DNA of 64,000 bases from assembly GCF_008086175.1 (NCBI RefSeq), contig NZ_VSKM01000003.1:124001-188000 (forward strand). Reading direction: 5' to 3'. This DNA is from Bizionia saleffrena (GTDB lineage Bacteria; Bacteroidota; Bacteroidia; Flavobacteriales; Flavobacteriaceae). Positions within the stretch are counted from its first letter, which is position 1. Each line of letters starts with the position of its first letter. Made by a program: the position numbers and the translations under genes. Positions 56,120-64,000 of the stretch are shown piece after piece. The notes below the pieces were generated by a model, which was given only the letters and a program-made list of their open reading frames with translations, did not search any database and had not been told where the DNA came from.

Positions 56120-56710
56120 TTACCCGGCATTGTTTATAACAGTTAGCCGAATGAAATACACGCCACTCTTCCATATTACCACTCCATTTGTAGAATTTAG
56201 TATGGCTAAACGCTGCGCATAAATACATTTTCCTTAAACATCAAACACTTCGAAAAGCACTCCGTTTTTATTTATACTGGACACATCAACATATAGAAGA
56301 ATACTCTCAGGATTAGGAGTCATTGAAAAAGAGGATGGTGTTTTAAATTGAGGTGTACGCAACGTTCGTTCCTTCAGTAACAACAGTAATTGTTCCAGAC
56401 CTATTCGCTGCACCCTGAACACCCCATAATAATGGCTGGTAACTAAAATTATAAAGGTTCTTAAAAATGTAAATCCGTGTGCACCACAACATCTTCGTTA
56501 AAGACTTCACATTTGTTTTTACAGATCACTTTCTAATGAAGTGAATGGTTTAGGCGCGTCCAAATCTTAATATAACAGATTCTCTTGTTTCTATAATTAA
56601 ATTTGGATCGAGCCATTACCAGAAAACTGAATTTAATTGAATGTCTCGGTTTATGAGCTACCACTAAATCAGAACACTAACATAAATACAAATAGTAGCA
56701 TTTTAGTCAT
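56120..56710 (-). pseudogene. Decayed gene for a T9SS-exported protein
   Basis: On the minus strand a plausible start at 56708-56710 gives a signal peptide MTKMLLFVFMLVF, then stops. The middle has many stops in all frames. The last part, 56422 to 56120, reads as a T9SS type A sorting domain: FSMTPNPESILLYVDV, GVLFEVFDV, then TAA at 56234-56236, then GKCIYAQRLAILNSTNGVV and SGVYFIRLTVINN. It therefore had the same export class as the two large genes at 1-6 kb. Too little remains to name the enzyme or adhesin. It accounts for most of the 790-bp gap before carB. Confidence 0.75.
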
Positions 56711-56775
56711 AAAAAAAAAGTTAAGGGATTCTCTTTAATCTACAATTTTTAATAATACCAAAATGTTAATTAAAA

Positions 56776-56806
56776 CAAAAAACCTCTAATATATAGAGGG
56801 TTTTTG
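56776..56806 (-). terminator. Terminator downstream of carB
   Basis: CCTCTA and TAGAGG stem around ATATA, with A-rich and T-rich flanks, 25 bp beyond the carB stop. Read on the minus strand it ends in a T-run. Confidence 0.75.
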
Positions 56807-56830
56807 TTAAAAATTTAAGAATAATTTATT

Positions 56831-59683
56831 TTATTTGCTTAAATACATTTGTCGTCGTGCATATAAGTTATAGAATTCATCGTCTTTTAGATCATCTATA
56901 AATAAGATACTTTCTCCAGTACTTTTCATCTCTGGTCCTAATTGCTTATTTACATTATGGAACTTATCAAAAGAAAACACGGGTTGTTTAATAGCATATC
57001 CTTTTAATTGCGGATTGAAATTAAAATCGGTTACTTTTTTCTCACCCAGCATAACTTTCGTGGCGTAATTTACATACGGCTCACCATACGCTTTAGCAAT
57101 AAAAGGCACAGTTCTAGAGGCTCTTGGGTTCGCTTCAATAATATATACTATATCGTCTTTAATGGCAAACTGAATGTTTATTAAACCTACCGTGTTTAAT
57201 GCTAAGGCAATTTTCTTTGTGTGGTCTTTAATTTGCTGCATCACTAAATTACCTAAATTAAACGGCGGTAATGTTGCGTTACTATCTCCAGAGTGTATTC
57301 CACAAGGTTCAATATGTTCCATTATACCTATTATGTACACGTTTTCTCCATCGCAAATCGCATCGGCTTCCGCTTCAATAGCACCATCCAAATAATGATC
57401 TAAAAGCAATTTGTTACCAGGAATACTTCTTAGTAAATCAACGACGTGTTTTTCTAACTCGGCTTTATTAATCACAATTTTCATTCCCTGACCTCCTAAA
57501 ACATAAGAGGGTCTCACTAATATTGGGAAATCTAATTTATCTGATACTGCTAAGGCTTGCTCCGCCGTTTCAGCGATATCAAATTCTGGATAAGGGATAT
57601 TATTTTCTTGTAACAATTTAGAAAAACTTCCTCTGTCTTCAGCTAAATCTAGAGATTCGTAAGTAGTTCCTATTATTTTAATGCCGTAGCGATCTAATTT
57701 TTCTGCTAATTTTAAAGCAGTTTGGCCACCTAATTGCACAATAACACCTTCCGGTTTTTCGTGCTTAATAATGTCGTAAATATGCTCCCAAAACACAGGT
57801 TCGAAGTATAATTTATCGGCGGTATCAAAATCGGTAGATACCGTTTCGGGGTTACAGTTAATCATTATGGTTTCGTAACCACATTCTGCGGCAGCTAAAA
57901 CACCGTGCACACAGCAGTAATCGAACTCGATACCTTGACCAATTCTATTTGGCCCAGAACCTAAAACAATAATTTTTTTCTTGTCTGAAACAACACTTTC
58001 ATTATCTGCGTAACGCTCGCCATTTGCCAATTCCACATCGTTTTCGAAGGTAGAATAATAATAAGGTGTTTTCGCTTTAAACTCGGCAGCACACGTATCG
58101 ACTAACTTGTACACACGGTTAACGCCTAATTCTTCACGTTTACTATACACTTCACTCTCTAAGCATCCTAACATGTGCGCGATTTGACGGTCGCCATATC
58201 CTTTTTGCTTCGCTTCCAGCAATAAATCTTTTTGTATAGAATTAATTTTATACGTTGAAATCTCTTTCTCTAATTTATAAAGATCTTCGTATTGTTTTAA
58301 GAACCACATATCAATTTTCGTGATTTCGTGGATACGACTTAACGGAATTCCCATTTGTATGGCGTCGTAAATAACGAATACGCGATCCCAGCTGGCGTAC
58401 GTTAATTTTTCTATTATTTGATCGTAGTTTGTATATCCTTTTCCATCGGCACCTAAACCGTTACGTTTAATTTCGAGAGACTGTGTGGCTTTGTGCAAGG
58501 CTTCTTGAAACGAACGGCCTATACCCATTACTTCTCCAACAGATTTCATTTGAAGTCCTAACGTACGGTCTGATCCTTCAAATTTATCAAAGTTCCAACG
58601 TGGTATTTTTACGATAACGTAATCTAAAGTCGGTTCAAATAACGCTGAAGTTGATTTAGTAATTTGATTTTCTAATTCATCTAGATGATAGCCAATCGCT
58701 AATTTTGCAGCAATTTTTGCAATAGGATATCCTGAAGCTTTACTTGCTAACGCCGAAGAACGCGACACACGAGGATTAATCTCGATAGCGATAATATCTT
58801 CTTTTTCGTCTGGGCTAACGGCAAATTGCACATTACAACCGCCGGCGAAATCTCCAATACTACGCATCATATGTATAGCCATGTCACGCATTCTTTGATA
58901 CGTTTTATCACTTAAGGTCATTGCAGGAGCAACCGTAATAGAGTCTCCAGTATGAATTCCCATCGGGTCCATATTTTCGATAGTACAAATGATAACGACG
59001 TTATCGTTAGCATCGCGAAGTAATTCTAATTCATATTCCTTCCAACCCATTAACGCTTTATCGATCATCACCTCGTGGATTGGAGAAATTTCTAATCCGC
59101 GCGTTAATAAATCGTCAAAATCTTCTTCTTTGTATACAATTGAAGCGCCAGCTCCACCCAAAGTAAAAGAGGCTCTAATCACTAAAGGAAAACCAAATTT
59201 TTGAGCGATTTCTTTACCTTGCAAGTACGATTTTGCTGTTGCTTGAGGCGCCATTGGCACTCCAATTTTAAGCATTAACTCTCTAAACTTTTCACGGTCT
59301 TCGGTAATATTTATTGCATCTATATCGACCCCTATAATTTCGACGCCAAAGTCATTCCAGATTCCTTTTTCATCTGCTTCAATACATAGATTTAATGCTG
59401 TTTGACCACCCATTGTTGGTAACACAGCATCAATTTGCGGATGTTCTTTTAAAATCTTAACTAAAGATTTCGTTGTTAGCGGTAACAAGTAGACGTGATC
59501 TGCCATAGACGGATCGGTCATAATTGTTGCTGGATTAGAGTTTATTAAAACGGTTTCAATTCCGTCTTCTCTCAAGGATCTTAAAGCCTGAGTTCCAGAA
59601 TAATCGAACTCACAAGCTTGACCAATTACGATGGGTCCTGATCCAATAATAAGGATTGATTTTAATTTTGAATTTTTAGGCAT
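56831..59683 (-). CDS. carB: Carbamoyl-phosphate synthase large subunit
   Basis: Encodes 950 residues, slightly short of the E. coli enzyme (about 1070). It makes carbamoyl phosphate from glutamine-derived ammonia, bicarbonate and two ATP, for pyrimidines and arginine. Two ATP-grasp halves are present: IIGSGPIVIGQACEFDYSG at the start and VLGSGPNRIGQGIEFDYCC near 555, each with VRPSYVLGGQGM-like or VIRASFTLGGAG motifs and metal-binding ENPRASR or EINPRVSR. The C-terminal allosteric (MGS-like) domain seems absent, which would explain the length. No carA is in this window. It is followed by a hairpin. Confidence 0.93.
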   Translation of the reverse strand: MPKNSKLKSILIIGSGPIVIGQACEFDYSGTQALRSLREDGIETVLINSNPATIMTDPSMADHVYLLPLTTKSLVKILKEHPQIDAVLPTMGGQTALNLCIEADEKGIWNDFGVEIIGVDIDAINITEDREKFRELMLKIGVPMAPQATAKSYLQGKEIAQKFGFPLVIRASFTLGGAGASIVYKEEDFDDLLTRGLEISPIHEVMIDKALMGWKEYELELLRDANDNVVIICTIENMDPMGIHTGDSITVAPAMTLSDKTYQRMRDMAIHMMRSIGDFAGGCNVQFAVSPDEKEDIIAIEINPRVSRSSALASKASGYPIAKIAAKLAIGYHLDELENQITKSTSALFEPTLDYVIVKIPRWNFDKFEGSDRTLGLQMKSVGEVMGIGRSFQEALHKATQSLEIKRNGLGADGKGYTNYDQIIEKLTYASWDRVFVIYDAIQMGIPLSRIHEITKIDMWFLKQYEDLYKLEKEISTYKINSIQKDLLLEAKQKGYGDRQIAHMLGCLESEVYSKREELGVNRVYKLVDTCAAEFKAKTPYYYSTFENDVELANGERYADNESVVSDKKKIIVLGSGPNRIGQGIEFDYCCVHGVLAAAECGYETIMINCNPETVSTDFDTADKLYFEPVFWEHIYDIIKHEKPEGVIVQLGGQTALKLAEKLDRYGIKIIGTTYESLDLAEDRGSFSKLLQENNIPYPEFDIAETAEQALAVSDKLDFPILVRPSYVLGGQGMKIVINKAELEKHVVDLLRSIPGNKLLLDHYLDGAIEAEADAICDGENVYIIGIMEHIEPCGIHSGDSNATLPPFNLGNLVMQQIKDHTKKIALALNTVGLINIQFAIKDDIVYIIEANPRASRTVPFIAKAYGEPYVNYATKVMLGEKKVTDFNFNPQLKGYAIKQPVFSFDKFHNVNKQLGPEMKSTGESILFIDDLKDDEFYNLYARRQMYLSK

Positions 59684-59731
59684 TGCATTGTTTTATTGTG
59701 TGGCAAAAATAATAAAAATTAGATACAAAAA

Positions 59732-59757
59732 AAGGCGTTACACCTAAGTAACGCCTT
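59732..59757 (-). terminator. Terminator after rpmH
   Basis: AAGGCGTTAC and GTAACGCCTT form a perfect 10-bp stem around ACCTAA. On the minus strand a T7 run follows. It lies between the rpmH stop and the carB start. Confidence 0.85.
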
Positions 59758-59762
59758 AATAT

Positions 59763-59778
59763 ATTAACAATTGTTAAT
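59763..59778. repeat. Short palindrome around TAACAATTGTTA (second copy)
   Basis: ATTAACAATTGTTAAT is a perfect 16-base palindrome two bases beyond the rpmH stop. The core matches that at 53975-53986. Confidence 0.4.
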
Positions 59779-59780
59779 CA

Positions 59781-59942
59781 TTATTTTTTATGTCTAGTTT
59801 CAGATGAAACAGATATTTTCTTTCTTCCTTTTGCTCTTCTACGAGCTAATACTTTTCTACCATTAGCAGAAGCCATTCTTTCTCTGAAACCGTGCTTGTT
59901 TCTTCTCTTTCTTTTTGATGGCTGAAACGTTCTTTTACTCAT
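59781..59942 (-). CDS. rpmH: 50S ribosomal protein L34
   Basis: Encodes 53 residues: [20 protein letters not shown], then [20 protein letters not shown] and a short tail ending SETRHKK. This is a textbook L34 and was found by eye because it falls below usual ORF cut-offs. In many bacteria rpmH is next to dnaA; here they are 34 kb apart. It has its own near-ideal promoter and a terminator. Confidence 0.98.
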   Translation of the reverse strand: MSKRTFQPSKRKRRNKHGFRERMASANGRKVLARRRAKGRKKISVSSETRHKK

Positions 59943-60011
59943 TTTATAATATCTTTAAAGTCTGAAATGTAATTTATTTTATGTGTCCTAGTATTTCTCC
60001 AAAACTGATCG

Positions 60012-60041
60012 CAAATATACAACGACTTTTTAATTTCGCAA
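60012..60041 (-). promoter_or_regulatory. rpmH promoter
   Basis: On the minus strand TTG, exactly 19 bases, then TATATTTG: a full match to the Bacteroidota sigma-A consensus. The start site would be near 60005, giving a leader of about 63 nt before the ATG at 59942. The gap 59943-60244 contains nothing else I can support as a gene. Confidence 0.8.
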
Positions 60042-60244
60042 ACCTTATTTAAAATTATTTTTCAATAGATCTGTTTTCCTTTCTTTTTAAAATAAAAAAA
60101 CCTTGAAATACAGTACAAAGTAATGAGATTTAGATTTTCTTTAGCTTCATTTTTAGATAAAAATTAGTTTCTTTGCACCTTGACGATATTTTTAAAGCAA
60201 ATCAAGCTTATAAAAGCGCTCAACTTTATATAAAACACATAAAT

Positions 60245-60817
60245 ATGTACAATAAAAATTTAAAATTAGTAATCGCAGCACTAATTATTGCTGCCGCTGT
60301 ATGGCAATTCATACAGGGAGGCATAGGAAATGGAATTATGCTTATTTTAATCTCTCTGATATTTATATTCTTATATTTTAAAAATGAGTTTATTTTAATA
60401 GCCTTTTTAAAATTAAGAAAACAAGATTTTAAAAGTGCTAAAAATTGGTTGGATAAAATTAAAACACCAGAAACCGCCTTAACCTCAAAACAACAAGGAT
60501 ATTATAATTACCTAAACGGTATAATGGTCTCTCAAACCGATATGAATGCGGCCGAACGTTACTTTAAAAAAGCCATTGTTTTAGGTTTATCTATGGATCA
60601 AGATATGGCGATGGCTAAATTAAATTTAGCAGGTATTGCTTTTTCAAAACGCAGAAAACATGAAGCGACGATACTTATTAACGAAGCTCAGAAATTAGAT
60701 AAGCAGGGGATGCTTAAAGACCAAATAAAGGAGATGAAAGAGAATATGAAGAAAGCGCAAATGCCAAACCAACATTACGGTGGTGGTCGCCAGCAGCGCA
60801 GAGCAACGAGAAGATAA
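60245..60817 (+). CDS. Membrane-anchored TPR-like protein of unknown function
   Basis: Encodes 190 residues from the ATG at 60245. A TTG start at 60173 would add 24 residues, but a -7-like TTTCTTTG ends at about 60175, so the later start is likelier. Two membrane helices at about 8-25 and 31-48 resemble the DUF2892-like hairpin. A helical repeat region follows (DFKSAKNWLDKI, AAERYFKKAIVLGL, HEATILINEAQKLDKQGM), probably two or three TPRs. The C-terminus is basic (GGGRQQRRATRR). Function unknown. Confidence 0.75.
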   Translation: MYNKNLKLVIAALIIAAAVWQFIQGGIGNGIMLILISLIFIFLYFKNEFILIAFLKLRKQDFKSAKNWLDKIKTPETALTSKQQGYYNYLNGIMVSQTDMNAAERYFKKAIVLGLSMDQDMAMAKLNLAGIAFSKRRKHEATILINEAQKLDKQGMLKDQIKEMKENMKKAQMPNQHYGGGRQQRRATRR

Positions 60818-60821
60818 AAAC

Positions 60822-60849
60822 AAAAACGCCTTAATTAAGGCGTTTTTTT
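60822..60849. terminator. Bidirectional terminator, perfect palindrome
   Basis: AAAAACGCC-TTAATTAA-GGCGTTTTT is a perfect 26-base palindrome between two converging genes, with T7 on the plus side. Confidence 0.8.
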
Positions 60850-60873
60850 ATGTCTAATATTAAGTGCTTAACT

Positions 60874-62334
60874 CTATAATAGTGGTGCCCATAATTTACA
60901 AATAGATTCTTTTATTTTTTCTGTTTTAGAGCGCTTGCTCCATTCTTTAGGATTCATTAGTCTAGCTGATTCTAAATCGTTTAAAAAGATCGCTTTAAGG
61001 TCTTTACTCACTTTTTCGTTGTAAATAACAGCATTAATTTCAAAGTTAATATTAAAGCTTCTATAGTCCATATTGGTCGTGCCAATAGTGCAAAATATAT
61101 CGTCTACTACTATTGTTTTTGCGTGAATAAATCCTTTTTCATAACGGTATACTTTTATATCAGCATCAAACAAACTACCTAAATACGAATTTGTAGCGTA
61201 CTTTGCCGTAAACGAATCGGATTGGTCTGGTATTAGTAGTCTAACATCGATACCGCTTCTAGAAGCCACTTGTAAGGCTGTTATTATTTGTTGATTTGGA
61301 ATAAAATAAGGAGTGGTTAAATAAATATATTTATCTGCGGTGGTTATGGCCGAAAAAATAACTTCCATTATATTAGCCCAATCAGTATCTGGACCGCTTG
61401 CCGCTATTTGTACCGCAACATTACTTTTACACGGCTTATTAGGAAAAAAGCTTTCCGAAATTTTTAAATCACTACCGGAAACAAAATTCCAATTAATTAG
61501 AAATTGCACTTGTAACGTAACGATAGATTCCCCTTCTAATCTTAAATGCGTATCTCTCCAATACGTATCGTTATTTGCATAATTTACATAAGCATCAGAA
61601 ATATTAATACCGCCAAGGTAGCCAATAACGCCATCTATAACCACTATTTTACGATGGTTTCTGTAATTCATTCGCCCTGTAAACTGAGGAAAGAGCACCG
61701 GCATAAACGAATAAAACTCAACGCCGCTATCTCTAAGTTTAGATTTCATTTTTCGCGTAATACTGCTTCCAACGTCATCTATACTTAATCGTACTTTTAC
61801 ACCACTTTTCGCTTTATCGCAAAGAAGGTTTAAAATTTTAGATCCTATTTTATCATCTCTAACGATATAATATTCAATATGAATATGGTATTCAGCGGCT
61901 TTTAAATCGTCTATTAGGCGTTTAAATTTATTTTCACCATTAAGTAAAATATCGACTGTATTACGTTTTGTTAACGGCGCTTTATCGCTCTTTTGAAGTA
62001 GTTTTACTAGCTTTATTTTGTCCTCTAAAAGACTGTGTTCTAGAGCATCTAATTCTGATTTTGATTGCTCCAAACTGTCGTTTAACTGCTTAACGACCTT
62101 TTGATTTAAAATATTTTTTCTATTAAATATTTTATTCTTTCTATATTCTTGTCCGAATAGATAATAAACCAATAGGCCTAAAAAAGGAAAAAACACTAAA
62201 ACTATAATATAGGATAGTGTTTTTGTTGGGTTTACATTTCTAAATAAGAGAGCTATTACTGCCGAGATGGCGAGCAAATAGTTAATTATTATTAAAACGT
62301 ACCAAATATTGTCTTGTAGAAAACTGAGTATCAA
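60874..62334 (-). CDS. cls: Cardiolipin synthase (phospholipase D superfamily)
   Basis: Encodes 486 residues from a TTG start that overlaps the stop of the transglycosylase gene (TTGA). Two N-terminal membrane helices are followed by two HKD motifs: HRKIVVID (His227, Lys229, Asp234) and HAKTIVVD (His404, Lys406, Asp411). It joins two phosphatidylglycerols, or PG with PE, into cardiolipin at the inner membrane. Both catalytic sites are intact. Confidence 0.95.
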   Translation of the reverse strand: MILSFLQDNIWYVLIIINYLLAISAVIALLFRNVNPTKTLSYIIVLVFFPFLGLLVYYLFGQEYRKNKIFNRKNILNQKVVKQLNDSLEQSKSELDALEHSLLEDKIKLVKLLQKSDKAPLTKRNTVDILLNGENKFKRLIDDLKAAEYHIHIEYYIVRDDKIGSKILNLLCDKAKSGVKVRLSIDDVGSSITRKMKSKLRDSGVEFYSFMPVLFPQFTGRMNYRNHRKIVVIDGVIGYLGGINISDAYVNYANNDTYWRDTHLRLEGESIVTLQVQFLINWNFVSGSDLKISESFFPNKPCKSNVAVQIAASGPDTDWANIMEVIFSAITTADKYIYLTTPYFIPNQQIITALQVASRSGIDVRLLIPDQSDSFTAKYATNSYLGSLFDADIKVYRYEKGFIHAKTIVVDDIFCTIGTTNMDYRSFNINFEINAVIYNEKVSKDLKAIFLNDLESARLMNPKEWSKRSKTEKIKESICKLWAPLL

Positions 62335-63278
62335 GGCTTATTAATGTAATATCCTTCTCTCGGGATGTCTAAATAATATAGTTTATTAGATCTATTATTT
62401 AAATTGCTCTCTCTTAACCAAGGATTATGAATTTTTAATAGTTTATAATTTAAACCTAAATCTTTCGAAAATTGAGCAAAATCGGAGACAACCGTGTCCA
62501 CTTTCACCTTGTAAGTGGGTACGGCGCTGTATAAATCTTTTGGTCTAAAGTTAAACCCGTACGTATCTGGATGCGATAAAATTTCTTTAAGAGCAACAAT
62601 TCTAAAGATGTAACGCCCCGTTTCTTCTCCCAACAATAAATCGTAATATCCCTCTACTTTTTGCTCCTCTAAGCGTCTTGAAATACCATAATTACCAGCA
62701 TTGTAAGCTGCCGCCGCAAGGGTCCAAGATCCTAAACGTTCTTTAGAGTCTATTAAATATTTACAAGCCACCTCGGTCGCTTTTTCAAGATGGTAGCGTT
62801 CATCGACATTATCATTAACTTCTAGTCCGTTTTCTTTTGCTGTAGCCGCCATAATTTGCCAAAAACCACTTGCTCCCGCAGGAGAACGCGCATTTGTTAA
62901 GCCGCTTTCTATCACTGCCAGATATTTAAAATCTTCTGGAATTCCGTTTTTCTTAAGTATAGGCTCAATAATAGGAAAATACTTTTTAGCACGCTTAAAC
63001 ATTAACAGTCCATTAGATTGCCAATACGTATTCACCAACAATTCGCGATCAATGCGTTCTAAAATATCTGGATTGTGCAACGGTAAAGCTTCACCGGCAA
63101 AATCTAGTTTTTCCGGCACCTGAAGTGCATATACATTATATTCGTTTTTTATTTTCTTTTCTATAAACTCATCGGTAGGCGCTTCCTTAAATGCATTAAT
63201 TGAAACTGCACCTACAGCCAACAACCCCACTACCATTAATCCTTTTTGCACGTATTTCATCTTCATATAGTTTTGCAT
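62331..63278 (-). CDS. MltD-like lytic transglycosylase
   Basis: Encodes 315 residues with an N-terminal membrane segment or signal (about 10-30). The SLT-type domain has the catalytic Glu124 in YLAVIESGLTN, then SPAGASGFWQIMAATAKENGL and AAAAYNAGNYGISRRL. No LysM repeats follow, so it is shorter than E. coli MltD. It cleaves the glycan backbone of peptidoglycan in the periplasm. It overlaps cls by 4 bp and follows the hydrolase gene by 34 bp. Confidence 0.92.
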   Translation of the reverse strand: MQNYMKMKYVQKGLMVVGLLAVGAVSINAFKEAPTDEFIEKKIKNEYNVYALQVPEKLDFAGEALPLHNPDILERIDRELLVNTYWQSNGLLMFKRAKKYFPIIEPILKKNGIPEDFKYLAVIESGLTNARSPAGASGFWQIMAATAKENGLEVNDNVDERYHLEKATEVACKYLIDSKERLGSWTLAAAAYNAGNYGISRRLEEQKVEGYYDLLLGEETGRYIFRIVALKEILSHPDTYGFNFRPKDLYSAVPTYKVKVDTVVSDFAQFSKDLGLNYKLLKIHNPWLRESNLNNRSNKLYYLDIPREGYYINKP

Positions 63279-63312
63279 AAATTTAAAACAAATATTTTAA
63301 CTGTCATTATAT

Positions 63313-63975
63313 TTAACCTAATATTAGCTTAGGTAAATTTTCGTTAAACCATTTGTACTTGTTAAGTATCATTATGTGTGTGCCGCCTTTAACAGTAATA
63401 CAATCCCCTAAATAATGGTGGGGAAATACGAGATCCGAATCGCCGTGAATATGAATAACTTCGGGTAACGGTTCCTCTTGATCCCAACAAACCATTTGCT
63501 CAATCGCCCAATCTAGATATTTTTTATCGGTTACAGACAAGTATTTCTTATACAACTCCACACGTTTTGTAACAGTCTCCCCAAAGGCAAATTTCGCTAA
63601 AAGATCGACATTAGCCAGCAATTGAGTGGGCAATAATTTATAGGCTTTTGTAGCTCTTAAGACTTTTAATCGCCTTGGCATTTCTTGTTTTGTTTTAACA
63701 CTAGAGACCACAAAAAGTTTACGTAATTTAATGTGCTTACTCATTTCTTGAACTAAAACACCTCCAAAAGACACGCCCAATAACACACTGTTTTCGTGTT
63801 TAATATCTTTAATGATACGTAATGCGTAGTCTTTTAATGTTTCGTTATCCAACGGAGTAATCCAATGCAATTTATGTAGCTGAAATTGGTCTAAAGGTAA
63901 TGATAGGTTATCAAATATTGAAGGATTGGCGGCCATTCCTGGCATTAAATAGATATGGATTAAATCGTGATTCAT
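63313..63975 (-). CDS. Alpha/beta hydrolase
   Basis: Encodes 220 residues. The nucleophile elbow is GVSFGGVLVQ (Ser in the middle). The acid lies in HIHGDSDLVFP, and the final His is in VKGGTHIMILN. This is a full alpha/beta-hydrolase triad without a lid domain. It has no signal peptide, so it is cytoplasmic. The substrate is unknown. Start is ATG at 63975, with 25 bp left to the window edge. Confidence 0.88.
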   Translation of the reverse strand: MNHDLIHIYLMPGMAANPSIFDNLSLPLDQFQLHKLHWITPLDNETLKDYALRIIKDIKHENSVLLGVSFGGVLVQEMSKHIKLRKLFVVSSVKTKQEMPRRLKVLRATKAYKLLPTQLLANVDLLAKFAFGETVTKRVELYKKYLSVTDKKYLDWAIEQMVCWDQEEPLPEVIHIHGDSDLVFPHHYLGDCITVKGGTHIMILNKYKWFNENLPKLILG

Positions 63976-64000
63976 AAGGTTTTAACAATATAGACTAACT

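Noticed and set aside
56234-56422. 62-residue minus-strand ORF as a real small protein
   Set aside because: It is the first part of a T9SS sorting domain that resumes after an in-frame stop; it has no signal of its own.
60173-60244. Longer N-terminus for the TPR membrane protein
   Set aside because: The TTG start overlaps a likely -7 element and the extra residues do not resemble the family start; ATG at 60245 preferred.

Overview
The window is a 64 kb piece of an AT-rich Bacteroidota chromosome, almost certainly from a (probably marine) member of the Flavobacteriaceae. The evidence is a type IX secretion (T9SS) sorting domain, GLPGLI and CarboxypepD-TonB outer-membrane proteins, a BamD / RNA polymerase omega / CoaBC / DUF4835 (PorD-like) / RecN gene order typical of flavobacteria, an N-terminally extended GAPDH, lipoproteins with acidic export signals, and several promoters of the Bacteroidota form TTG-N18..22-TAnnTTTG. 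Most of the window is housekeeping DNA with short operons on both strands. I saw no tRNA, rRNA, CRISPR array, phage or insertion sequence.

Layout. 1-5.9 kb: two large secreted FN3-repeat proteins, the first cut by the window edge. 6-13.5 kb (minus): fabI, recN, DUF4835/PorD-like, coaBC, omega, bamD, dapA and a small unknown. 13.6-15.3 kb (plus): a 5'-nucleotidase split into two genes. 15.3-19.6 kb (minus): a membrane protein, ligA, prmC and a GNAT enzyme. 19.7-26.7 kb: a lipoprotein, ribD, a HAD phosphatase, an EamA-like transporter, a YigZ protein, a thioesterase, dnaA, a low-molecular-weight phosphatase and an RsmI-like methyltransferase. 26.7-30.7 kb (minus): a cell-wall group (dapF, GNAT, mltG, DUF2279, a lysozyme-like protein). 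30.8-38.7 kb: HtrA protease, GAPDH, a coiled-coil membrane protein, a glycosyltransferase, a haem-binding protein, a decayed gene and purB.

38.7-43.3 kb holds an accessory block: two tandem GLPGLI genes (one with a premature stop) and a TonB-receptor-like barrel. A 40-bp terminator-containing direct repeat flanks the block and an ATA microsatellite precedes it. 43.3-45.4 kb is an ECF sigma / putative anti-sigma / two DUF4252 operon. 45.6-47.7 kb holds an S41 protease and a Dph6-like PP-loop ATPase.

47.7-54 kb is a vitamin B12 uptake locus. A cobalamin riboswitch precedes a BtuB-type receptor and a surface beta-propeller lipoprotein (BtuG-like) on the minus strand. A divergent BtuF-BtuC-BtuD ABC transporter lies on the plus strand. 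The two promoters stand back to back around a TTGCAA core. The receptor and propeller would capture B12 at the surface, the receptor would pass it to the periplasm, and BtuFCD would move it into the cytoplasm.

54-64 kb: rmuC, an acyl-CoA thioesterase, a ruined T9SS-secreted gene, carB, rpmH (too short for ordinary ORF lists), a TPR membrane protein, cardiolipin synthase, an MltD-like transglycosylase and an alpha/beta hydrolase. The most unusual items are the direct-repeat-flanked GLPGLI island, the B12 divergon with its BtuG-like partner, and two previously functional genes caught in decay.
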